Below are positions 8,387 through 19,327 of a DNA stretch of 42,687 bases, piece after piece (within the stretch, counting starts at the first letter, position 1; every line of letters starts with the position of its first letter). The notes beneath the pieces are model-generated. The model was not told the origin of the DNA, searched no databases, and worked only from the letters and a program-made list of their open reading frames with translations. This stretch comes from Comamonadaceae bacterium UBA4962 (GTDB lineage Bacteria > Pseudomonadota > Gammaproteobacteria > Burkholderiales > Burkholderiaceae_C). A program made the translations under genes and the position numbers. The stretch covers positions 1,285-43,971 of the forward strand of contig DHAE01000005.1 of the NCBI GenBank assembly GCA_002397315.1, read 5' to 3'.

Positions 8387-9271
8387 ATGAAATGGGAAGG
8401 CAATCGCGAATCGGACAACGTCGAGGACCGCCGTGACGAAGGCGGCGGTGGCGGCGGTTTCCCGGTCTTCGGCGGGCGCAGCATCGGCATCGGCACCATC
8501 GTCATCGCCCTCATCGGCGGCTGGGTGTTCGGCATCAACCCGATCACCCTCCTGGGCATGCTGAGCGGCGGTGGCGCGCCCGCCCAGGTGCAAACGCAGC
8601 AGGCGCCGGCCCACCGCCCGCCTGCCGACGACACCATGGCCCGCTTCGTGTCCACCGTACTCGCCGATACCGAGGATGTATGGGGCGACGTCTTCCGCCA
8701 GAACGGCACGACCTACCAGAACCCCCGCCTGGTGCTGTTCCGCGACCGCACGCCTACGGCCTGCGGGACGGGGCAGGCGCCCATGGGACCGTTCTACTGC
8801 CCTGCCGACCGCAAGGTCTACATCGACCTCGGCTTCTACGAAACGCTCAAGAACCGGCTCGGCGCCCCGGGCGATTTCGCGCAGGCCTACGTGATCGCCC
8901 ACGAGGTGGGCCACCACGTGCAGAACCTGCTGGGCATCAGCGGCCGGGTGGACCAGATGCGCGGCCGGGTGAGCCAGGTCGAATACAACCACCTGTCCGT
9001 GCGCCTGGAACTGCAGGCCGACTGCTTCGCGGGCGTCTGGGCCCACCATGCGCAGAATGCGCGTCAGATCCTGGAGCAGGGCGACGTGGAAGAGGCCATG
9101 AACGCCGCCGCCAAGATCGGCGACGACGCGCTGCAGCGCGCATCGGGCGGCGCGGTGGTGCCGGACAGCTTCACCCACGGCACCAGTGCCCAGCGCCAGC
9201 GCTGGTTCCGTACCGGGCTCGATGCCGGCAGCGTCAAGGCCTGCGATACCTTCTCGTCCCGCAGCCTTTGA
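8387..9271 (+). CDS. ypfJ: Neutral zinc metallopeptidase, YpfJ family
   Basis: A 294-residue member of the YpfJ (neutral zinc metallopeptidase) family. The N-terminus MKWEGNRESDNVEDRR is the conserved family start, so ATG 8387 is preferred over the in-frame GTG at 8378. A Gly-rich stretch is followed by one membrane helix (about residues 35-55). The zinc-binding motif is AHEVGHH, with His172, Glu173 and His176. A downstream ELQADCFAGVWAHH stretch supplies the probable third ligand and a family signature. The C-terminus carries THGTSAQRQRWFRTG, also typical. It is predicted to be an inner-membrane protein with the catalytic domain outside. Substrate is unknown in the family. Confidence 0.9.
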   Translation: MKWEGNRESDNVEDRRDEGGGGGGFPVFGGRSIGIGTIVIALIGGWVFGINPITLLGMLSGGGAPAQVQTQQAPAHRPPADDTMARFVSTVLADTEDVWGDVFRQNGTTYQNPRLVLFRDRTPTACGTGQAPMGPFYCPADRKVYIDLGFYETLKNRLGAPGDFAQAYVIAHEVGHHVQNLLGISGRVDQMRGRVSQVEYNHLSVRLELQADCFAGVWAHHAQNARQILEQGDVEEAMNAAAKIGDDALQRASGGAVVPDSFTHGTSAQRQRWFRTGLDAGSVKACDTFSSRSL

Positions 9272-9328
9272 TGGGTAAGGCTCCGCTGCTGCATTTTCCG
9301 TAGCGCGGCGGATGCACCCGCAGCGCGC

Positions 9329-9351
9329 ATGGGCGGCGAAATACCGCCCAT
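9329..9351 (+). other. Short perfect inverted repeat between ypfJ and rhlE
   Basis: ATGGGCGG (9329-9336) and CCGCCCAT (9344-9351) form a perfect 8-bp stem with a 7-base loop, 30 bases before the rhlE ATG. No T tract follows, so it is not a standard terminator. It could be a 3' structure of the ypfJ mRNA. Confidence 0.5.
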
Positions 9352-9381
9352 GAAGGGCTGGTGCGACAATATCGGCCGCAC

Positions 9382-10857
9382 ATGACAAGTTCTTTCTCCA
9401 ATTTATCGCTGGCCGAGCCGCTGGCGCGCGCCGTGGCCGAGATGGGCTACACGTCGATGACCCCCATCCAGGCGGAGGCCATTCCGGTGGTCCTCACCGG
9501 CAAGGACGTGATGGGCGCCGCGCAGACCGGCACCGGCAAGACGGCGGCTTTCTCGCTGCCGCTGCTGCAGCGTCTGCTCAAGCACGAGAACAGCTCCACC
9601 TCGCCCGCGCGCCATCCCGTGCGCGCCCTGGTGCTGCTGCCCACCCGCGAACTGGCCGACCAGGTCGCCCAGCAGATCGCCCTCTACGCCAAATACACCA
9701 AGCTGCGCAGCACCGTGGTGTTCGGCGGCATGGACATGAAGCCCCAGACCCTGGAGCTGAAGAAAGGCGTCGAAGTCCTCGTGGCCACGCCGGGCCGCCT
9801 GCTGGACCACATCGAAGCCAAGAATGCGGTGCTGAACCAGGTCGAGTACGTGGTGCTCGACGAGGCCGACCGCATGCTGGACATCGGCTTCCTGCCCGAC
9901 CTGCAGCGCATCCTGAGCTACCTGCCGAAGACGCGTACCACGCTGCTGTTCTCCGCCACGTTTTCGCCCGAGATCAAGCGCCTGGCGGGCAGCTACCTGC
10001 AGGACCCGATCACCATCGAGGTCGCGCGTCCCAACGAAACCGCCTCCACCGTCGAGCAGCGCTTCTACAGCGTGAGCGACGACGACAAGCGCCGCGCCAT
10101 CCACCACGTGCTGCGCACGCGCGGGGTCAAGCAGGCCTTCGTCTTCGTCAACAGCAAGCTCGGCTGCGCGCGCCTGTCGCGCACGCTGGAGCGCGAGGGC
10201 CTCAAGGCCACGGCGCTCCACGGCGACAAGAGCCAGGACGAGCGCCTGAAGGCACTGGACGCCTTCAAGCGCGGCGAGGTGGACCTGCTGGTCTGCACCG
10301 ACGTCGCGGCGCGCGGCCTGGACATCAAGGACGTGCCGGCGGTGTTCAATTTCGACGTGCCCTTCAACGCCGAAGACTACGTGCACCGCATCGGCCGCAC
10401 GGGGCGCGCGGGCGCGTCCGGCCTGGCGGTGACGCTGGTCTCCAGCAGCGATGCGCGCCTGGTGGCCGATATCGAGAAGCTCACCAAGAAGAAGATCGAC
10501 CTGGAAGCGCTGGAAGTGGGCGACGACCGCCCGCGCGGCCGCTTCAACGAAGGCCGCCGCGCCTGGCGCGACGACGAGGCCGGCGGTGGCGAGGCGCCCC
10601 GGGTGCGGCGCGAAGAAGGCCGCGGCGACAGCCGCGCGCCGCGCACTTCGGGCGGCGGCTACCGCACGCCCGCGGCCCCGCGCGATCCGTTCTTCGACAA
10701 GCCCTACGAAGCCCCCGCCGAGGCGGCGCCCAGCTGGGAAGCCACGGCCCGCCCCGCCGCGCGCAGCGGCATTTCGGCCAACATCAAGCCCAAGCGCAAG
10801 GTGGCGGCGCTGTTCAAGGCCGCCGCACCGGCGGCCGAAACGTCCTCTTCCAACTGA
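9382..10857 (+). CDS. rhlE: DEAD-box ATP-dependent RNA helicase, RhlE type
   Basis: A 491-residue ATP-dependent RNA helicase. Motifs in order are the Q-motif (GYTSMTPIQAEAIP), Walker A AQTGTGKT, PTRELADQ (Ia), ATPGRLLD (Ib), DEAD at 160-163, SAT (FSATF), the domain-2 motifs VFVNSK and ARGLDIKDVP, and HRIGRTGRAG (VI). The C-terminal ~110 residues are a basic, Arg/Gly/Ala-rich tail typical of RhlE-type accessory helicases in ribosome assembly or cold adaptation. I prefer ATG 9382 because it begins the conserved SFSNLSLAEPL stretch; GTG 9361 is an in-frame alternative. There is no clear ribosome site, and GACAAT lies 12 bases before the ATG, so the leader may be very short. Confidence 0.93.
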   Translation: MTSSFSNLSLAEPLARAVAEMGYTSMTPIQAEAIPVVLTGKDVMGAAQTGTGKTAAFSLPLLQRLLKHENSSTSPARHPVRALVLLPTRELADQVAQQIALYAKYTKLRSTVVFGGMDMKPQTLELKKGVEVLVATPGRLLDHIEAKNAVLNQVEYVVLDEADRMLDIGFLPDLQRILSYLPKTRTTLLFSATFSPEIKRLAGSYLQDPITIEVARPNETASTVEQRFYSVSDDDKRRAIHHVLRTRGVKQAFVFVNSKLGCARLSRTLEREGLKATALHGDKSQDERLKALDAFKRGEVDLLVCTDVAARGLDIKDVPAVFNFDVPFNAEDYVHRIGRTGRAGASGLAVTLVSSSDARLVADIEKLTKKKIDLEALEVGDDRPRGRFNEGRRAWRDDEAGGGEAPRVRREEGRGDSRAPRTSGGGYRTPAAPRDPFFDKPYEAPAEAAPSWEATARPAARSGISANIKPKRKVAALFKAAAPAAETSSSN

Positions 10858-10877
10858 GCGCGGCGCCGGCCGTCCGC

Positions 10878-10950
10878 AGAGCGGCCGGCACGGCCCGGCG
10901 AAGCGGTTCCGGCGAGGCGCCGCAGCGCAGGCGGTGCGGATCGGTACGGC
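10878..10950 (+). repeat. Interspersed hairpin repeat, copy 2 (left half only)
   Basis: It starts with AGAGCGGC like copy 1 and keeps the core CAGCGAAG-type and GGCGAGGCGCCGCA segments (GGCGAAGCGGTTCCGG here), then GCAGGCGGTGCGGATCGGTACG, and stops. The right arm is missing; the apaH stop codon begins 3 bases beyond. It lies between two convergent genes. Confidence 0.75.
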
Positions 10951-10952
10951 CC

Positions 10953-11795
10953 TCAGCCCGGTGCCTGTGCCTGGTCGCAGTGCACCGTGATGTGCTCGCG
11001 CTCGGCCAGCGTGGCGCCGAACCGCACGGCGCTCAGGCATCCGCCCCACACGCATCCGGTATCGAGCGCCAGCAGGTCGGGGCGGTTCATCCAGCCCAGG
11101 GTGGACCAGTGGCCGAACGCGATCAGCGTGCCGCGCGTGCGGCGTTCCGGCGCATCGAACCAGGGCACCAGGCCGTCCGGGGCCGCGTCCGCGTTCTCGC
11201 TGCTCTCGAAATCCATGCGTCCATCCGGCGTGCAGAAGCGCAGCCGCGTCAGCGCGTTCACGATGGCGCGCCACCGGTCCATGCCCGAGAGCGCGTCGTC
11301 CCACCGGTCAGGGGTGTTGCCGTACATCGCATGCAGGAACTGCGGCATCGCCGCGCCGCGCAATTGCGCCGAGACCTCTGAAGCGCAAGCCAGCGCGTCC
11401 TGTACCGTCCAGGCCGGCAGCACGCCCGCGTGCACCATCAGCAGCCGTTCGCCGCCGTGGAGGTGCTCGCGCGCGAGCGGCTGGCTGCGCAGCCAGTCGA
11501 GCATGGCGTCGCGGTCCGGTGCCTCCAGCACCTCGGCCAGCGTGTCGCGCCGCGAGGGCTTGCGCGCCCCCTGGGATGCGGCCAGCAGGTGCAGATCGTG
11601 GTTGCCCAGGAGGCAGCGGAGGCCGTCTCCCGCCCGCATGCAGCGCCGCAGTACCCGGGCGGACTGCGGCCCCCGATTCACGAGGTCGCCGAGCAGATAA
11701 ACCGTGTCCCGGCTGGGGGAGAAATCCACGGTGTCGAGCAGGCGCTGCAGGGCGGCGTCGCACCCTTGAATATCGCCGATGCAGTAGAGGGCCAT
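10953..11795 (-). CDS. apaH: Symmetrical bis(5'-nucleosyl)-tetraphosphatase
   Basis: A 280-residue metallophosphoesterase that splits Ap4A into two ADP. The canonical metal-site blocks are in order: YCIGDIQGC at residues 4-12 (GDxxG), LLGDLVNRGP (GDxVxRG) and LLGNHDLHLLA (GNHD/E). Later HAGVLPAW supplies the conserved His block. Length matches the E. coli enzyme. The start codon is fixed by the conserved MALYCIGDIQG beginning. It is transcribed divergently from the H-NS gene and convergently with rhlE, with the truncated repeat lying between the rhlE and apaH stops. No partner genes (ksgA/apaG) are adjacent. Confidence 0.95.
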   Translation of the reverse strand: MALYCIGDIQGCDAALQRLLDTVDFSPSRDTVYLLGDLVNRGPQSARVLRRCMRAGDGLRCLLGNHDLHLLAASQGARKPSRRDTLAEVLEAPDRDAMLDWLRSQPLAREHLHGGERLLMVHAGVLPAWTVQDALACASEVSAQLRGAAMPQFLHAMYGNTPDRWDDALSGMDRWRAIVNALTRLRFCTPDGRMDFESSENADAAPDGLVPWFDAPERRTRGTLIAFGHWSTLGWMNRPDLLALDTGCVWGGCLSAVRFGATLAEREHITVHCDQAQAPG

Positions 11796-11986
11796 GTGGT
11801 CATGGTTCCGCGAGGGGACCGGTTATGGAGAAGAGGGGATTGTGAATCGGAAAACGTCCGCACCGGCGTGCCTGGATGCAATGGGGCCGCTTGGAGGGCG
11901 CCCGTATATCGAAGTTCCCGCCGAGCAGGATGGAAGAAGATTCAATTTCTCCACGGCGGAAGCCTCGCGTAATCCAAAATATTTTC

Positions 11987-11992
11987 TATAAT
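11987..11992 (+). promoter_or_regulatory. -10 box of the H-NS gene
   Basis: A perfect TATAAT lies in an unusually A+T-rich patch (about 11930-12000) of an otherwise GC-rich region, 36 bases before the H-NS ATG. No good -35 is visible 16-18 bases upstream. The A+T-rich patch could also be a site of H-NS autorepression, which is common in the family. Confidence 0.6.
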
Positions 11993-12027
11993 GCAACCCT
12001 CGTTATCCACTTCCACATTGAACTGAC

Positions 12028-12321
12028 ATGACCACCTCCAGCTACAAGGACCTGCTGAAGCAGCGCGAGCAACTCGAGCAGCAAATCAACGAAGCCCGCC
12101 GCCGCGAACTGTCGGACGCCATCTCCCAGGTGCGTTCGCTCGTGTCCGAGTATGGCCTGAAGGCCGAGGACGTATTCCCGTCCGGCCGTGCCCGCAGCGC
12201 CAGCGCCGGCACCAAGGTGGCGCCCAAATACCGCAATCCCGCCACCGGCCAGACCTGGACCGGCCGTGGCAAGGCGCCCAAGTGGATCCAGAACGAAAAT
12301 CGCGAGCAGTTCGCCATCTGA
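12028..12321 (+). CDS. hns: H-NS family nucleoid-associated protein
   Basis: A 97-residue H-NS-family DNA-binding protein of the short beta-proteobacterial type. The N-terminal half is a charged coiled-coil oligomerisation region (LLKQREQLEQQINEARRREL). The C-terminal DNA-binding segment contains the family core YRNPATGQTWTGRGKAPKWI. Its role in the family is compaction of the nucleoid and silencing of A+T-rich genes. The gene has its own perfect TATAAT and a strong terminator, so it is probably monocistronic. The copy looks intact. Confidence 0.93.
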   Translation: MTTSSYKDLLKQREQLEQQINEARRRELSDAISQVRSLVSEYGLKAEDVFPSGRARSASAGTKVAPKYRNPATGQTWTGRGKAPKWIQNENREQFAI

Positions 12322-12395
12322 TAATCGCCGTCCCGCCCGCTCCGGGCCCCGCCTCCGCGGTCCCGCTGCCGGCGCAGTGGTCGAGAACCCTTTCC

Positions 12396-12421
12396 AACCC
12401 GCCCTTCCCGGCGGGTTTTTT
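12396..12421 (+). terminator. Intrinsic terminator of the H-NS gene
   Basis: AACCCGCC (12396-12403) pairs with GGCGGGTT (12410-12417) around a 6-base loop, continuing into six T residues (12416-12421). Confidence 0.9.
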
Positions 12422-12921
12422 CATGGCCGTACGGCTTTGGGGGCCACAGGCGGGTGATCGGCGGCGCCTGCGGGTTCGCTGGTCCTGCGGCGCAGGGGCG
12501 CTTGCCGGTAATACCCATCCGCTGAGTACGGCCTGATTCTTCTTTATGGAATGTGAAGAGGGGGCGGTTGCAGGGGGCCATGGTTGTGTGTATGGACGGC
12601 CCAAAGGTGCATTGAATATGGAGCCGTAGCACGGATTTTTCTCCGGTATTGCAGGACAACATCCCGTTGGCGGATCCCGAAGCGATATTCGGAGGCCCTG
12701 CACCGCTCCTGCTGCAATGCCGGGTTCGCGCGGGAACGCGGAATGCCCGGGGGTGGATCACTGCCGCAGGGCGGCGGTTTTGCGGCCGCGTGGGTATGCA
12801 CGGTGCTTTGGTGTCGCCGCTGCCATCGCCGCGAGTGGCCGGGCACCATCGCCCTACATTTGCATCGCAATCGCGGACTGCCAAAATGGCAAGGTCGCCC
12901 CCATTCAAGGAGTAGTGCTTT
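12422..12921. other. 500-base intergenic region before acnA
   Basis: No convincing gene, RNA or repeat of the families seen elsewhere. The stretch 12540-12660 is less GC-rich than its surroundings and may contain a promoter, but I could not assign -35/-10 boxes. A weak hairpin-prone segment is at 12721-12752. The end contains the acnA ribosome site AAGGAG at 12907-12912. This is long for this compact region, so regulatory sites for acnA are plausible. Confidence 0.5.
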
Positions 12922-15828
<2,907 letters not shown>

Positions 15829-15952
15829 CCCGGTGGGGGAGGTGGGTGGATGAGCGGATGTACGCGCCCACCTGCGGGGCGGCGGTCTAGATACACTCGT
15901 GACGGTTTGTTTACTCCTGACTGCACCTCCGCCGGACCACCTCCCTTCCGCC

Positions 15953-18900
15953 ATGCGCTCGTTCCGCCTGCCGTCCGCCGGCTCCTTCTGCCGCGCCCTG
16001 TTCTCCGAAACGCCCATGGCGACCGCGATCCTCGTGGTCGCGGGCATGGCGCTGCTGCTGGTGCCGCTCGTGCAATTGCTGGGCGAGGGAGCAGGCGGGC
16101 TGTACGGCCTGGAGCCTTTCCTGGACATGGTCTCCGTGCTCATCGGCCTGCTGGCGGTCGCGGTGTCGTTGCACATGCTCGACGGCAGCGCCCAGGGCCG
16201 CGCCAACGTGCTGGTGCTGGGCCTTGCGTCGGCGGCGGTGTGCAATTTCCTCCACGGGATGCTGCCGCACCCGGTCGTGGGCCACGCGCTCGGCGAGCGG
16301 CTGCACATTTCCCACTATTTCGCGCTCTGGGCCTACGCGCTGGAAGCCGCCACGCTGCTGCTGTTCGCATTGCGCGTGTCCTTTCCCGGCCCGGGCATGG
16401 CCTGGGCCGTGGCGTCGGCCGGGGTGTCGCTGGCCATCGTCTGGATGGCGGCTGCCATGGCACAGCTGGGCAGCGCGGCGGCTTCGCCGCTGCTGGCGCA
16501 GGGGGCTGCGCTGGTTTCCGGCACGGTCATGGCGGTGTCCGCCACGCTGCTGTTCTACGGCCTGCCCCGGCGCAGCGCCCGCGGTGCCCGGCGCGGCCGG
16601 CGGCTCACGATGGCGGCGGCGGCGGCGGCGGCGGCCATGGCGGCAGGGCAAGGCGCGCTGCTGCTGCCGGCCGGACCCTCCCCCTGGCCGGGCATCCTCT
16701 CGCACGGCCTGCACGTGCTGGGCTATGCCCTGATGTTCCAGGCCGTGTTCATCGCGGGCGTGCGCATGCCGTACTCCCGTCTGCGCGAGACCGAATCACG
16801 GCTGCGCGACAGTGAACTGCGCCTGCAGTTGCTCGGCCGCAATCTGCCCGACAGTGCGCTCTACCAGGTCGTCCGCGAAACCGATGGCCGGCGGCGTTTC
16901 GTCCACATGGGCGAAGCCCTGGAGCGACTGGTGGGGTTGAAGGCCCAGGACGTGATGGAGGACGCGGGGCGGCTCTTCGAATGCATCGAACCCGCGGACG
17001 AGGCGGCCCGGGCCGAAGCCGACGAAACCTCCTACCGCACCATGGGTGTCGCCGAATCGGTGGTGCGGCTGCGGCGCACGGATGGCGAACTGCGGTGGAT
17101 ACGGCTGAGCGCCTCGCCGCGGCCCCTGGAAGACGGCAGCGGCCGCGTGATCTGGGACGGGGTGCTCACCGACGTGACGGAGCAGCGCGAAGCCCAGGAC
17201 CTGAGCCATGCGCACGAGATCCAGCTCGCGAGCCTGCTGAGCCGCATGCCGGGCGGGGTGTCGCGGCTCGACCGCGACCTGCGCATCCTCTACGTCAACC
17301 CTTCCCAGGCGCAGTGGCTGTACCGCACGGAGCGGGAGCTGGAGGGCAAGCTGATCGGCGAAGTCCTGAACGACGAACTGCTGCAGTCCCTGCGCCCGCC
17401 GCTGCTGCGGGCCCTGCAGGGGCAGACGGTGGTGTTCGATTACCGCGCCCCCGGCGGCAGCGACGGCCCGAAGTTCTTCCACACCACGGTCATCCCCGAG
17501 ACGGGCCCTGACGGCCGCGTGGTCGCGGTGGTGGTGTTCGCCGTCGACCTGACCGAGCAGAAGCGCCTCGCGATGGAACTGGACCAGCAGCGTTCGCGGC
17601 TCGCGAGCCTCGTCAATGCGATCCCGGACGTGGTGTTCCTCAAAGATGCCAACGGGCGCTATCTGTCCTGCAATCCGGTGTTCGAGCGGTTCGTGGGCCG
17701 CCGCGAGCGCGACATCGTCGGCCTGCGGGACGAGGAACTGCTGCCGCCGATGGAGGCGGAACGCGTGCGCCAGCTCGACGAGCGGGCGATGGCCGCCTGG
17801 CAGCCGCTGGTGTACGAAGAAACGCTCACGTTCGCGGAAGACGGCTACGCAGGTTACTTCGAAACCATCAAGACCCCGATCCGAGACATGCACGGGCACG
17901 TGACCGGGCTGCTCAGCGTGTGCCGCGACATCACCGACCGCAAGAAGGCCGAGCAGCAGATCGAGCTGCTGGCGTTCTTCGATGCGCTCACCGGCCTGCC
18001 GAACCGGCGGCTGCTGCTCGACCGCCTGCAGCGTGCCAGCGCCGCGTGCCAGCGCATCGACAAGCTGGGCGCGCTGCTGTTCATCGACCTGGACAATTTC
18101 AAGGACCTCAACGACACGCTGGGCCACGACATGGGCGACCGGCTGCTGGTCCTCGTGGCACAGCGCCTGCAGGAATGCGTGCGCACCTCCGACACCGTGG
18201 CGCGCTTCGGCGGCGACGAATTCGTGGTGATGCTGGAGGGGCTCGACGCCGATGCCGCCCACGCCGCTCAGCAGGCCGAGGTGGTCGCCGAAAAACTGCT
18301 GGAGCAACTCAACAGGCCGTTCCAGATGGGCGCGCAGGAACACTACAGCACCCCCAGCATCGGCATCACGCTGTTCGGCGACCAGCGCCGCAGCGTGGAC
18401 GAACTGCTCAAGCGCGCCGACCTGGCCATGTACCAGGCCAAGGCGGCCGGACGCAACACCCAGCGCTTCTTCGATCCGGACATGCAGGCGCAGGTGACCG
18501 CTCGCTCGCAACTGGAGGCGGACCTGCGCCAGGGCATCGCGCGGCAGGAACTCACGGTGCATTTCCAGCCGATCGTGGACGGCAGCACGCGGCTGGGCGG
18601 CGCCGAGGCGCTGGTGCGCTGGCGGCATCCCGACAAGGGCGTGATCAGCCCGGCCGACTTCATCCCGCTCGCGGAAGAGACCGGCCTCATCCTGCCGCTG
18701 GGCCGCCAGGTGCTGCAGATCGCGTGCGAGCAGCTCGTGCGCTGGTCGGCGCATCCCGCCACTGCGCCGCTCACCATCGCCGTGAACGTCAGTGCCCGCC
18801 AGTTCCGCCAGCCCGACTTCGTGGCGGAGGTGCTCGGCACGCTGGAGCGCACGGGGGCCAATCCGCAGCGCCTGAAGCTGGAACTCACCGAGAGCCTGCT

Positions 18901-19327
18901 GCTGGGCGACGTGGAGGACACCATCGCCCGGATGGCGCAACTCAAGCGGGCCGGCGTGGGCTTCGCGCTCGACGACTTCGGCACCGGCTATTCCTCGCTG
19001 AGCTACCTCAAGCGCCTGCCGCTCGATCTCGTGAAGATCGACCAGAGCTTCGTGCGCGACGTCCTCACCGACCCCAACGACGCGGCGATCGTGCGCACCA
19101 TCCTGGCGCTCGCCAAGAGCCTGGACCTGCAGGTCGTCGCCGAGGGCGTGGAAACCGCCGGACAGCTCAGCTTCCTGAAGCTGCACGGCTGCGAAGGCTT
19201 CCAGGGATACCTCTTCGGCCGTCCGGTGCCCGTGGAGGCCTTCGAGCGCGAGCACGAACTCCCGGACAGTACCGCCGCGCAGCAGGCGCAGACGCAGGCG
19301 CAGGCCCTGGCGCTGTCCGGGCCATGA
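15953..19327 (+). CDS. Membrane PAS-GGDEF-EAL cyclic-di-GMP regulatory protein
   Basis: About 1124 residues. Roughly eight hydrophobic segments (residues ~20-285) form an N-terminal membrane sensor, possibly MASE3/MASE4-like; the type is uncertain. Three PAS-like domains follow (about 285-410, 420-535, 545-665). GGDEF is intact at 753-757, with an RxxD inhibitory site (RTSD, 744-747) five residues before it. EAL is intact at 885-887, with NVSARQF, ELTESLL and DDFGTGYSS motifs. Both cyclase and phosphodiesterase activities are therefore possible; the net direction cannot be told. ATG 15953 is preferred to GTG 15899 because a -10-like TACACT at 15892-15897 would start transcription after the GTG. 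Its stop overlaps the start of the next GGDEF-EAL gene (ATGA). Confidence 0.9.
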   Translation: MRSFRLPSAGSFCRALFSETPMATAILVVAGMALLLVPLVQLLGEGAGGLYGLEPFLDMVSVLIGLLAVAVSLHMLDGSAQGRANVLVLGLASAAVCNFLHGMLPHPVVGHALGERLHISHYFALWAYALEAATLLLFALRVSFPGPGMAWAVASAGVSLAIVWMAAAMAQLGSAAASPLLAQGAALVSGTVMAVSATLLFYGLPRRSARGARRGRRLTMAAAAAAAAMAAGQGALLLPAGPSPWPGILSHGLHVLGYALMFQAVFIAGVRMPYSRLRETESRLRDSELRLQLLGRNLPDSALYQVVRETDGRRRFVHMGEALERLVGLKAQDVMEDAGRLFECIEPADEAARAEADETSYRTMGVAESVVRLRRTDGELRWIRLSASPRPLEDGSGRVIWDGVLTDVTEQREAQDLSHAHEIQLASLLSRMPGGVSRLDRDLRILYVNPSQAQWLYRTERELEGKLIGEVLNDELLQSLRPPLLRALQGQTVVFDYRAPGGSDGPKFFHTTVIPETGPDGRVVAVVVFAVDLTEQKRLAMELDQQRSRLASLVNAIPDVVFLKDANGRYLSCNPVFERFVGRRERDIVGLRDEELLPPMEAERVRQLDERAMAAWQPLVYEETLTFAEDGYAGYFETIKTPIRDMHGHVTGLLSVCRDITDRKKAEQQIELLAFFDALTGLPNRRLLLDRLQRASAACQRIDKLGALLFIDLDNFKDLNDTLGHDMGDRLLVLVAQRLQECVRTSDTVARFGGDEFVVMLEGLDADAAHAAQQAEVVAEKLLEQLNRPFQMGAQEHYSTPSIGITLFGDQRRSVDELLKRADLAMYQAKAAGRNTQRFFDPDMQAQVTARSQLEADLRQGIARQELTVHFQPIVDGSTRLGGAEALVRWRHPDKGVISPADFIPLAEETGLILPLGRQVLQIACEQLVRWSAHPATAPLTIAVNVSARQFRQPDFVAEVLGTLERTGANPQRLKLELTESLLLGDVEDTIARMAQLKRAGVGFALDDFGTGYSSLSYLKRLPLDLVKIDQSFVRDVLTDPNDAAIVRTILALAKSLDLQVVAEGVETAGQLSFLKLHGCEGFQGYLFGRPVPVEAFEREHELPDSTAAQQAQTQAQALALSGP